Of a stretch of DNA of 11,638 bases, positions 1-6,645 are shown piece by piece (position 1 is the stretch's first letter; every line of letters begins with the position of its first letter). Below the pieces are notes generated by a model that was not told where the DNA came from, made no database searches, and worked only from the letters and a program-made list of their open reading frames with translations. The position numbers and the translations under genes were made by a program. This stretch comes from Bacteroidales bacterium (lineage in GTDB: Bacteria; Bacteroidota; Bacteroidia; Bacteroidales; ML635J-15), in NCBI GenBank assembly GCA_028701945.1, contig JAQVPT010000080.1, forward strand, positions 1 to 11,638, in the 5' to 3' direction.

Positions 1-69
1 ACTCTTTAATTGTTGCAAGGCTAAATCACGCATTGCAATGTACTCAGGACTTTCTGTTTTCTTTACCAT
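1..69 (-). CDS. Partial CDS, probable IS256-type transposase N-terminus
   Basis: The first 23 codons of a gene that runs off the left edge of the window. It starts at the ATG at 69-67, and an in-frame stop lies a few codons upstream, so the start is well bounded. The segment EYIAMRDLALQQLKS resembles the first helix of IS256-family (mutator-type) transposases, where an 'ALxQLxSGKSLxGKDGAFAPL' block follows; that block would lie outside the window. The upstream DNA has a 'TCTGTCCATAACAAAAC' stretch that fits an IS256-like terminal repeat. The family call rests on about 15 residues and is tentative. The gene lies in the broken end of a DUF262 gene, which fits an insertion event. Confidence 0.42.
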   Translation of the reverse strand, partial: MVKKTESPEYIAMRDLALQQLKS

Positions 70-120
70 AATTTTACAAATTTAATAATTGTTTTGTTAT
101 GGACAGACTTCAGAATACAG
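1..120 (-). mobile_element. Putative left end of an insertion sequence (IS256-like)
   Basis: The DUF262 reading frame keeps family similarity down to about position 125 and then turns into sequence with no resemblance to the family, ending at a stop inside the leader of the partial transposase. The break lies close to a possible terminal repeat read on the minus strand (TCTGTCCATAACAAAAC, about 108-92). The transposase start follows about 25 bases further on. The other end, the second inverted repeat and the target duplication are outside the window, so the exact boundary (placed at about 115-125) and the family are inferred. Confidence 0.38.
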
Positions 121-287
121 TCTCTTTGCTGATATTCAATTAGATCCTTTAAAAACACATCTGTTTGTGTTACATCTTTTTTATTTTCCATATTTGATGG
201 TGATTCCCATGAATATGACCTTTGATAAGTTGGGACAGATATTTCATTCCCTGCTAACATGCTTCTAATTGTAGTTAGTGATTCCAT
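63..287 (-). pseudogene. Truncated DUF262 (GmrSD-type) gene, 5' fragment
   Basis: This encodes the beginning of a DUF262-family protein. The motif ISVPTYQRSYSW at about residues 16-27 is the family's N-terminal signature, followed by TQTDVFLKDLIEY as in Bacteroidetes members. DUF262 forms the ParB-like nucleotide-binding half of GmrSD type IV restriction enzymes. After EYQQR, where the family continues into a conserved 'YYFGHF'-like segment, the frame runs into unrelated residues and stops at 63. I chose the ATG at 287 because family members begin about 15-20 residues before the VPxYQR motif; an upstream in-frame ATG at 338 adds 17 residues with no family look. The break coincides with the putative IS end, so the gene is almost certainly inactive. 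Only about 55 of several hundred residues remain. Confidence 0.7.
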
Positions 288-451
288 AATAATTGCTTTT
301 ATTAGTAATGCTTCAAAACTATAACTAATGAACGCCATTCTGTGACGTTATAAAATTAATGTTGAAAAATAAGCATTACTCTATTACTCACTTATACGAT
401 GGATCAATATGTTTCAGCATTATTGCTTCAATCATTTGTTATAAAGGCTCC

Positions 452-486
452 GAATAAGCACACTGTATGACAGAACTATGCGATTC
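452..486. other. Imperfect hairpin in the 339-500 gap
   Basis: The gap between the metallopeptidase stop (501) and the DUF262 fragment contains no convincing gene. It has an interrupted inverted repeat: GAAT (452-455), GCA (458-460) and CTGT (463-466) pair with ACAG (470-473), TGC (479-481) and ATTC (483-486) around an ATG loop. It lies just downstream of the operon's last gene, where a terminator would be expected. No T-tract follows on the minus strand and the arms are short, so a terminator role is only a possibility. Confidence 0.2.
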
Positions 487-500
487 TCCCAACTAAGCAA

Positions 501-1214
501 TTAATACTTCCATTCTGTATGTCTAAAAGGCAATCTATTTAATTCGTCTCTGTAAAATCTCCATTTTGGCATAAATTCATTTAGATAGTTCTTGAAAATA
601 TCATTATGTCTCCGCTCTAACAGATGGATTAATTCATGAACTACAATATACTCCAAACATTCCAAAGGTTTTTTAGCTAATTCTAAGTTTATCCAAATTC
701 GTTTTGCTTCGGTATTACAAGTGCCCCATTTTGTTCGCATTTTCTTAATTCCAAATTCATTGACTTTTACTCCAATTATCTTTTCCCACTTTTCTATCAT
801 CTTTGGAATGGTCTTTTTCATTTCTTCTCTATACCATTCTTCAATAATTTCCTTGCGTTTTTCAGTAGATGTACCTGGTCTTAAATAAAGTTCAATCTTA
901 CTGTGGGTAAGTACAACTTTTGGTTTAGAATCCTGTTCAATAATTTTTAGCAAATATCTTTTCCCCTGAAAATAGTGGCTTTCCTTTGAAAGATATTCTC
1001 TTGGGGCTTCTCTTTCTTGGTTCCTAAATAATTCTTGTTGTTTTTTTATCCACTGCAACTTATTGATAGCAAACACACGAATTGTATCTAAATCCATTCT
1101 AATGGGAGCAGCAATTTTTACATTCCCATCAGGTGGATAAACGCTCAAATGGATATTCTTAATATCCTTTTGCACAACTTCAATTTTAATATTTCCTAAC
1201 TCAATATATTGCAT
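501..1214 (-). CDS. YgjP-type zinc metallopeptidase (COG1451/DUF45)
   Basis: A 237-residue protein of the YgjP-like metallopeptidase family (COG1451). The zinc site is plain: HELIH at 193-197 with a third histidine at H203 (HExxH-x5-H), and E194 as the catalytic acid. The family block TKWGTCN at 161-167 precedes it. No signal peptide or membrane segment is visible, so it is probably cytoplasmic. Its ATG (1214-1212) overlaps the hsdR stop by one base in a TAATG arrangement, so it is very likely co-translated with hsdR. COG1451 genes are commonly found beside type I R-M genes, but their role is not settled. Proteolytic control of HsdR is an attractive inference and is not shown by the sequence. 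Length and motifs look complete. Confidence 0.9.
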   Translation of the reverse strand: MQYIELGNIKIEVVQKDIKNIHLSVYPPDGNVKIAAPIRMDLDTIRVFAINKLQWIKKQQELFRNQEREAPREYLSKESHYFQGKRYLLKIIEQDSKPKVVLTHSKIELYLRPGTSTEKRKEIIEEWYREEMKKTIPKMIEKWEKIIGVKVNEFGIKKMRTKWGTCNTEAKRIWINLELAKKPLECLEYIVVHELIHLLERRHNDIFKNYLNEFMPKWRFYRDELNRLPFRHTEWKY

Positions 1215-4200
1215 TAATATTCTTTCTGCTCTTTAATTATTTTAAAAATACGTTCAACTTTACTTTCTAAACCGTATGATGCTGGTGGTTCATTTGCTAT
1301 GTCTTTTCCTGTTTCTTCTTGATAAGACATTAGTTGTTTATAAATACTCGCCTTTATTTCATTTTCTTTGGCTAAATGACTACGCCAGTCATCTCTTTTC
1401 GAGGTTTTAACAGCATTGTCAATTTGCATTGCTAATATTTCATCCTTCCCAAGATTATTATACAATGCTCTTTGTGCAATTGTTCTTAATACTTCAGGAG
1501 TTTCATCGTTCTTTCCTTCAGCCACTGCTCTAGCAAGGTCGGCAATTTTTTTCAAATACTCTTGATAGTTAATAGCATTTGCTTTTCTTTCCTTAATAAT
1601 CTCGGCTAGAAGCTGTGACATTTCTTCAAAATAAGCGGGATCTATTAAATTCTCTTTGATGATTTTCTTGCGAACATTATTCTCAACGGTCTCTGCAACA
1701 GCTTCTTTATTATTTTTTATACCATTTGGCAAACTTCCTATTGCATCAGAAATTCCAGTTTTAACAATAATATCTATTAATGTCATATCGCCAAATTGTG
1801 AAATCTTTTCGGGCTCATCGGCTTGAATGTATGTATCAATCAAATGGCGCATATCTGCCTCATAGGTTTTTAAATCTAGAGTTTCGCCACTTGCTTTTCT
1901 TATTTCTTCACGGAGCTTGATATAATGATTTAATTCTTTTTCGATTTTATCAATTTCGAATAAACTATATCCAGCTTCCTCCATTTCATCAGAAATGTTA
2001 GCATAGGCTCTAATTAAAGCAACCGTTTTTCTATACAGGGCTGTTCTTTGTGCTTCTTTTGCTTTTAAATCAGCCTCAATCTCTGTATTTCCACAGAAAT
2101 AGCGAATATGCGCTAATGCATCCTTAGGAGCCTGAACTGGCTCACAAAGCAATGCAATTTCCTCTAAAGCAATATCTAATCTAATTTTACCTGCTTCTAA
2201 ACGGTCTTTGAGTAGAATGTCTATATCTGATGCCTCAAATTCATCATAATCCAATTCAGAGGTATATCCCGAAATAGCGTTTTCCACTTTTTTAAATAAA
2301 TCTCTATAATCTACAATATAACCATACTCTTTATCTTCTCCATCTAAACGATTTACTCGACAAATTGCCTGAAACAGCCCATGGTCTTGCATGTTTTTAT
2401 CGATATACAAATAAGTGCAACTTGGAGCATCAAATCCTGTTAAGAGTTTTGAAACTACAATAAGCAATTTCATATTCGCAGGTTCTTTTGTAAATTTACT
2501 TTTAGCCCAGTCTTCGTAACTTTCGGTTTTCGATTTATTGGCCTCTTGGTTTACACTCTTTAAGATATCCTCATACAAATTGTACATAAACTCTTTTTCC
2601 GTTTCTGTACTTGCGCCAGTATCTTCAGTTGTTACATCACTTGTATGCGGGTTGTAGGAGGTTACAATGGCAGATTTTTCTTTTAAAGATGTACTTTTAA
2701 ATAAATCGTAATACACACAGGCTTCGTAAATATCTCTTGCCACCAAAATAGCATTACCAGCCTCAGAACTTAAACGTGGTTTAACACTAAAATCAAAAAT
2801 TATATCGTTAACAACTTTGTTCATTCTGGAGCCACTACTTAATACCTTTTGCATTGTTCCCCATTTCTTTTTGAGTTCTGATTTTTGAAAATCGTTTAAG
2901 CCTTTAGTTTTGACTTCAAACCATTCGTCTATCTTCTTTTGTGATGTTAGTTTTTGATCAATATCACGAGCTTCATATATTAGGTCAAGTATTACACCAT
3001 CTTCTACACCTTCGTTGAATTTATAAGTATGAATATATTTACCGAAAATTTCTAAACTGGTTTGTTTGTCTTGCTTTAATAATGGCGTTCCAGTAAATCC
3101 AATAAAAACAGCATTAGGCAACATTGCTTTCATAGTACGGTGTAATTTACCACTTTGCGTACGGTGACACTCATCCACAAAAACAAATAATTCGCCAACT
3201 GCTTTTGATGGCTGACTTTTTAATTCTTCAATGAATTGATTAAAATTGGCAACATCTTTCTTTCCAAATTTATGCACTAATGAGCACAATAAGCGAGGCG
3301 TTGCTTTTGCTAGCTGCTTCATTAGATCTCTACCACTTCTAGTTCTATAAATATCTTCACCAGCTTCAGTAAATACTCTTTCTATCTGTTTATCTAATTC
3401 GTCGCGGTCTGTTAATATTGCAACACGTGCATTAGGATTATTTTCTAAAATCCATTTAGCAAGCATAACCATTACAATACTTTTTCCACTTCCCTGGGTG
3501 TGCCAAATAATACCTCCCTCATATCTGTTTACAAATTTACGAGCCTCTTTTATTCCAAAATATTGATGAACTCTTGGAAGTTTTTTTACTCCACCATCAA
3601 AAAGCACAAAATCATAAACTATTTCTAAGAACCTCTCTTTATTGCACATTTTTAGAATATATTTATCCAACAGATTTCTGCTATTATCTTCAATATCTTC
3701 CTTCCATTTTAGATAATACTTCTCTGCTGTCTTAATTGTGCCGTATCGTAGGCCTTCGGTATCATTCCCTGCAAAAAGAAATTGTACTGTAGCAAAAAAT
3801 GGCTGAATAAAACGGTCTTGCTGGTTGGTTATATTTTGACGAATGCCATCATTTATTGTTACAGTGGATCTCTTTAGTTCTATTATTCCGAGCGCAATAC
3901 CGTTTACATAAATTACAATATCTGGGCGTTTAGTTTTATTGCCATTTATTGTTACTTCCTCTGCAATTGCGAAATTGTTATTTGAAAAATTATCCCAATC
4001 AAATAGATGTACGGTTTCAAAGTTTTCTCCTGCTTCGGCTTTTACTTTAATACCGTAGCGGAGTTTTTGATACACATTTTTGTTGGTTGTATAAAGGCTA
4101 TCGTTAAAATTATTGGCAGTGGTCTGCAGTTCGTAAATTGCTTTGTCTATTTGTGTTTTTGTGTATCCACATCGATCTAGAAAAGCAGTGAGTAAATCTA

Positions 4201-4324
4201 CTTCAATATTGCTATTGTTTTCTCTTTCTTCCAAATTGCCAAGATAGGTGTAGCCCAACTCCTCTTTGAAAAGTTTTACTACACGATTTTGTGTGATGCG
4301 TTCTATTTGACCAATATTATCCAT
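1214..4324 (-). CDS. hsdR: Type I restriction enzyme R subunit (HsdR)
   Basis: A 1036-residue ATP-dependent translocase and endonuclease subunit of the type I complex; it pulls DNA past the bound HsdM2S and cuts at a distance. The nuclease core has D135 in RPDIVIY and E149/K151 in IIELKR, matching PD-(D/E)xK. The SF2 motor follows: TQGSGKS (Walker A, 276-282), DECH (384-387), FTGTP (410-414), LLTGFDAPS near 630 and QAICRVNR (652-659). The C-terminal helical region is present, and the length is normal. I chose the ATG at 4324 because a MDNIGQIERITQNR start is typical of the family and recurs in two upstream copies; an in-frame ATG at 4426 would read through the tail of the upstream gene. The sequence looks intact. 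The stop overlaps the start of the metallopeptidase gene. Codons 1 to about 33 are part of a duplicated DNA segment. Confidence 0.96.
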   Translation of the reverse strand: MDNIGQIERITQNRVVKLFKEELGYTYLGNLEERENNSNIEVDLLTAFLDRCGYTKTQIDKAIYELQTTANNFNDSLYTTNKNVYQKLRYGIKVKAEAGENFETVHLFDWDNFSNNNFAIAEEVTINGNKTKRPDIVIYVNGIALGIIELKRSTVTINDGIRQNITNQQDRFIQPFFATVQFLFAGNDTEGLRYGTIKTAEKYYLKWKEDIEDNSRNLLDKYILKMCNKERFLEIVYDFVLFDGGVKKLPRVHQYFGIKEARKFVNRYEGGIIWHTQGSGKSIVMVMLAKWILENNPNARVAILTDRDELDKQIERVFTEAGEDIYRTRSGRDLMKQLAKATPRLLCSLVHKFGKKDVANFNQFIEELKSQPSKAVGELFVFVDECHRTQSGKLHRTMKAMLPNAVFIGFTGTPLLKQDKQTSLEIFGKYIHTYKFNEGVEDGVILDLIYEARDIDQKLTSQKKIDEWFEVKTKGLNDFQKSELKKKWGTMQKVLSSGSRMNKVVNDIIFDFSVKPRLSSEAGNAILVARDIYEACVYYDLFKSTSLKEKSAIVTSYNPHTSDVTTEDTGASTETEKEFMYNLYEDILKSVNQEANKSKTESYEDWAKSKFTKEPANMKLLIVVSKLLTGFDAPSCTYLYIDKNMQDHGLFQAICRVNRLDGEDKEYGYIVDYRDLFKKVENAISGYTSELDYDEFEASDIDILLKDRLEAGKIRLDIALEEIALLCEPVQAPKDALAHIRYFCGNTEIEADLKAKEAQRTALYRKTVALIRAYANISDEMEEAGYSLFEIDKIEKELNHYIKLREEIRKASGETLDLKTYEADMRHLIDTYIQADEPEKISQFGDMTLIDIIVKTGISDAIGSLPNGIKNNKEAVAETVENNVRKKIIKENLIDPAYFEEMSQLLAEIIKERKANAINYQEYLKKIADLARAVAEGKNDETPEVLRTIAQRALYNNLGKDEILAMQIDNAVKTSKRDDWRSHLAKENEIKASIYKQLMSYQEETGKDIANEPPASYGLESKVERIFKIIKEQKEY

Positions 4325-4702
4325 TTTTCTTCTTCTTTTGTAAAAAAATCTGTAGCTTTTTTCATTGGGTTGTAAGTTTGTATTTTTGATTAGGATGGTT
4401 TGGAGTCTCAGGAAATAATAATTCAATCATCCCTAGTTCTATAGCAGGATTTATATAATTAATTCTGAAATAATCATCGTGCTTTAACTGTAATAGAGAT
4501 TGAATTTCACTTCTTTTCATGTGTTTTCTAAGCACTATAACTACTCGTTTTACTTCCCCACTAAGTTCCCCACTAAGTTCCCCACTAACTTGTCCAGTAA
4601 CTTGTCCACTAACTTGTTCAGTAGCTTGTCCACTAACTTGTCCAATAGGTTGTCCACTAACTTGTCCAGTAGATTTTTTGTCACGCCAAATAGTAGTTTT
4701 AA
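4224..4702. repeat. Long direct repeat, copy A (hsdR 5' end plus wHTH tail)
   Basis: This segment matches 5869-6378 in the same orientation. It covers the first codons of hsdR, the short spacer, the wHTH tail, the 12-base repeats and the end of the ATPase domain. By eye, identity in the non-repetitive part (about 4231-4550) is well above 90 percent; matching drops sharply beyond both ends and between about 4672 and 4682. The two hsdR starts lie 1645 bp apart. The repeats bracket rhuM and the chimeric frame. Confidence 0.88.
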
Positions 4703-4805
4703 AGACATCTACTAAATTGCTAAAATAGGAATATCTCAATTTATCTTGGAAGAGATTTTCTATACGATTTTGTGTAATGCGTTCTATTTGACCAATTTTA
4801 CTCAT
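4362..4805 (-). pseudogene. Chimeric ORF: HsdR N-terminus fused to ATPase/wHTH tail
   Basis: A 147-residue open frame made of pieces of two other genes. Residues 1-30 (MSKIGQIERITQNRIENLFQ and ten more) match the start of HsdR. Residues 35-41 (FKTTIWR) are the end of a HATPase_c_4-type domain as found in the gene at 5962-6645. Residues 47-84 are GQVS/GELS tetrapeptide repeats, and 85-147 are the same wHTH-like tail as in that gene, with about three differences in 62 residues. It starts in an ATGA overlap with the rhuM stop. It ends at a TGA (4364-4362) where the sister copy reads GGA, losing about 15 residues. It looks like the product of deletion between an hsdR copy and the ATPase gene. The open frame could still be translated; any function is unknown. 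Confidence 0.75.
4552..4671. repeat. Ten tandem 12-bp repeats (GQVS/GELS codons)
   Basis: Ten consecutive 12-base units of the types ACTTGTCCACTA and AGTTCCCCACTA (plus strand), encoding GQVS- and GELS-like tetrapeptides on the minus strand. Because the unit is a multiple of three, gain or loss of units keeps the frame. It forms a flexible linker between the ATPase end and the wHTH tail. Such Q/E-V-T/S-G linkers are common in RecG-like and AlbA_2 DNA-binding proteins. Confidence 0.9.
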
Positions 4806-5836
4806 TCTTTTTTTCTTTTTGGCAGTATTTTTTTTATTTCTTTATCAAAATCACTTTCAAACAATTGATCTTGTATTATTCGATATTTTTCAAACTCTGA
4901 TTCGGCTTTGTTTTTTGCAATATTGCTCGATATTTTACCTGCGTCTTTTAAAACGAATCTATTATCATATTCTAAAAACAAATCAAGTCGCTGTGCCCAA
5001 CCTTGCATGGTCATAGGTATTTTTCTTTTGGCTCGTTCTTCTGCTAAATCTAAATAAGCATTTACAATACGACCAAGAGATTCCAATTCGTCTTTTGAAA
5101 GATAATTTTTAGCAATGGAAACATCCGTTTTTATAACTTTACCGTCGGGGCTGTTTTTCCATGAAGTTAAGCCCATTTTATCTTTTTTACTATCTGCTCT
5201 TTTATAAATAAGTTCGGCAGCAGTTAGACCATGTATACCATAATGAAGTTTGTTTTGTACTTTAGCAAAAAACTCATTTGTAGTGACAGCGTCTTTATTA
5301 TAATCTAAACTTGTAGAATAGATGTCGGTTATTTTTTGATAAAATTTGCGTTCACTTAGTCTTATTTCTCTTATTTCGGCAAGTAATTCTTCGAAATAAT
5401 TTTCGTTTAAATAAGTGCCATTTTCAAGACGGTTTTTATCAATTACAAAGCCTTTAATAGCAAAATCTTTTAGAACTCTTGTTGCCCATTGGCGAAATTG
5501 AGTAGCACGGATTGAGTTAACACGATAACCAACCGATATAATAGCATCAAGGTTGTAAAAATCTATTTGTCGCTCTACTTGGCGTGAACCTTCTGTTTGA
5601 ACTATTCGAAAATTTCGAACAGTTCGATTTTCTATTACTTCGCCACTTTTGAAAATCTCTTTAAGATGATAATTTATGGTGTTTGTAGCTACTTCAAAAA
5701 GTTCTCCCATCAATTTTTGAGTAAGCCATATAGTTTCTTCTTCGTAACGTGCTTCTATACTGTTAGAACCTTCTTGCGAAGTAAAAATCAAGAATTCTGC
5801 TGTGCTATTTCTTATTAGTTTGTTCTTTTCATTCAT
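4802..5836 (-). CDS. rhuM: RhuM family protein
   Basis: A 344-residue protein of the RhuM family (named from a Salmonella SPI-3 gene; molecular function unknown). Residues about 34-68 contain TIWLTQKLMGELFEV and the following helix, a helix-turn-helix-like 'WLTQxxMAxLF' block. Residues about 86-131 (RQVERQIDFYNLDAIISVGY and RATQFRQWATRVL) are the family's conserved core, which resembles phage antirepressor domains. Length is near normal for the family and no break is visible. RhuM genes often sit between type I R-M genes. It starts two bases after the stop of the hsdR 5' fragment, and its stop overlaps the next start as ATGA. It is cytoplasmic and probably DNA-binding. It is bracketed by long direct repeats, so it may behave as a removable cassette. 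Confidence 0.9.
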   Translation of the reverse strand: MNEKNKLIRNSTAEFLIFTSQEGSNSIEARYEEETIWLTQKLMGELFEVATNTINYHLKEIFKSGEVIENRTVRNFRIVQTEGSRQVERQIDFYNLDAIISVGYRVNSIRATQFRQWATRVLKDFAIKGFVIDKNRLENGTYLNENYFEELLAEIREIRLSERKFYQKITDIYSTSLDYNKDAVTTNEFFAKVQNKLHYGIHGLTAAELIYKRADSKKDKMGLTSWKNSPDGKVIKTDVSIAKNYLSKDELESLGRIVNAYLDLAEERAKRKIPMTMQGWAQRLDLFLEYDNRFVLKDAGKISSNIAKNKAESEFEKYRIIQDQLFESDFDKEIKKILPKRKKE

Positions 5837-5837
5837 G

Positions 5838-5969
5838 CTAATTAGATTTTAATTGTCTATTACAGTTACTTTCTTCCCAATTGCCAAGATAGGTGTAGCC
5901 CAACTCCTCTTTGAAAAGTTTTACTACACGATTTTGTGTGATGCGTTCTATTTGACCGATTTTATCCAT
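5838..5969 (-). pseudogene. Truncated hsdR 5' fragment (43 codons)
   Basis: The ATG at 5969-5967 opens a 43-residue frame whose first 30 residues are the start of HsdR (MDKIGQIERITQNR, then VVKLFKEELGYTYLGN), differing from the full-length gene at only one position there. It then diverges into NWEESNCNRQ and stops at TAG 5840-5838, two bases before rhuM. Its ATG overlaps the stop of the ATPase-wHTH gene by 8 bases (ATGGATAA), which is probably the ancestral coupling for hsdR. It is best read as a leftover of hsdR separated from its body when rhuM entered. A translated 43-residue peptide is possible. Confidence 0.85.
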
Positions 5970-6378
5970 TCTTCTTCTTCTTTTGTAAAAAAATCTGTAG
6001 CTTTTTTCCTTGGGTTGTAAGTTTGTATTTTTGATTAGGATGATTTGGAATATCTGGGAATAATAATTCAATCATCCCTAGTTCTATTGCAGGATTTATA
6101 TAATTAATTCTGAAATAATCATCGTGTTTTAACTGTAATAGAGATTGAATTTCACTTCTTTTCATGTTTTTTCTAAGCACTATAACTACTCTTTTTACTT
6201 CCTCTGTAACTTCCCCACTAACTTCCCCACTAAGTTCCCCACTAAGTCCCCCATTAAGTTCCCCATTAACTTGTCCACTAACTTGTCCACTAACTTGTTC
6301 AGTAGCTTGTCCACTAACTTGTGGGGTGTTGTCTATATTAACTTCATTATCAAGTGTTCTCCAAATAATCGTTTTAAA
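5869..6378. repeat. Long direct repeat, copy B (hsdR 5' end plus wHTH tail)
   Basis: This is the partner of 4224-4702. It is longer at the right end because the linker joins the ATPase domain differently. Copy B keeps GGA where copy A has TGA, so it retains the full C-terminus of the wHTH gene and its overlap with the hsdR-type start. Confidence 0.88.
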
Positions 6379-6645
6379 ATCTTCTTCTTGAATAAAGTCA
6401 GGAGCTCTTAATCCGATTTCATCACAAAGACGAATAATATCACCTGTACCCGTACCCACTTTTTCAATAAAACCATTCAAATACATTGATTCTGCCAGTA
6501 AAGGATTTGCTGGTATAGAACTATGTGGTAAGCGGAGTTTTGCAGGACTTAAACCATAAGGAAGAGAGCCAGGATTAGAAACTTCTAAACGGTCTTTAAA
6601 TAACATAATTTGAACACTGCTTATGAAAACTTTAATTCTTTTCAT
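5962..6645 (-). pseudogene. Internally deleted DUF4062-ATPase-wHTH gene
   Basis: A 227-residue open frame. Residues 1-12 (MKRIKVFISSVQ) are the characteristic start of DUF4062 proteins. Residue 13 onward (IMLFKDRLEVSNPGSLP, then NPLLAESMYLNGFIEKVGTG) is the C-terminal HATPase_c_4 region of AlbA_2/RecG-like proteins, with GTGTG at 64-68 and TIIWR at 92-96. GQVS/GELS repeats follow (about 109-146), then a wHTH-like tail. In complete relatives several hundred residues (the rest of DUF4062 and an AlbA_2 domain) lie between these parts. The frame is preserved across the join. The start overlaps the hsdS stop as ATGA; the stop overlaps an hsdR-type ATG by 8 bases. Without the nucleotide-binding front half, ATPase function is unlikely; DNA binding by the tail might remain. 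Confidence 0.82.
6197..6316. repeat. Ten tandem 12-bp repeats, second array
   Basis: Ten 12-base units, the counterpart of 4552-4671. It encodes GQVS, GQVN, GELN, GELS and GEVS variants. The unit order differs from the other array except for the shared pair ACTTGTTCAGTA-GCTTGTCCACTA, so units have been gained or lost since the duplication. Confidence 0.9.

Noticed and set aside
77..84. Bacteroidetes-type -7 promoter motif (TAAATTTG on the minus strand) ahead of the partial transposase
   Set aside because: It lies only 7 bases from the start codon, no matching -33 element is seen, and such motifs are frequent by chance in AT-rich DNA.
380..430. Fifteen-codon minus-strand frame beginning MIEAIMLKHIDPSYK
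   Set aside because: Too short, no recognisable family and no sign of a start context; treated as non-coding.
339..500. Possible integron attC site: GTTATAA at about 346 and 439, with a hairpin nearby
   Set aside because: The two GTTATAA boxes are in direct, not inverted, order and the nearby TCCCAAC has the wrong polarity; no integrase or cassette layout is present.
4325..4426. Upstream extension of hsdR (start at 4426), and similarly 5970-6071 for the stub
   Set aside because: The extra 34 residues are the out-of-frame reading of the upstream wHTH tail. The family-like start is MDNIGQIERI or MDKIGQIERI at 4324 and 5969.
4500..4728. Plus-strand open frames with repeated PLSSPLT or TNLS residues
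   Set aside because: They are the antisense of the 12-bp tandem repeats; a repeat of unit length divisible by three keeps several frames open. The same applies to 6145-6411.
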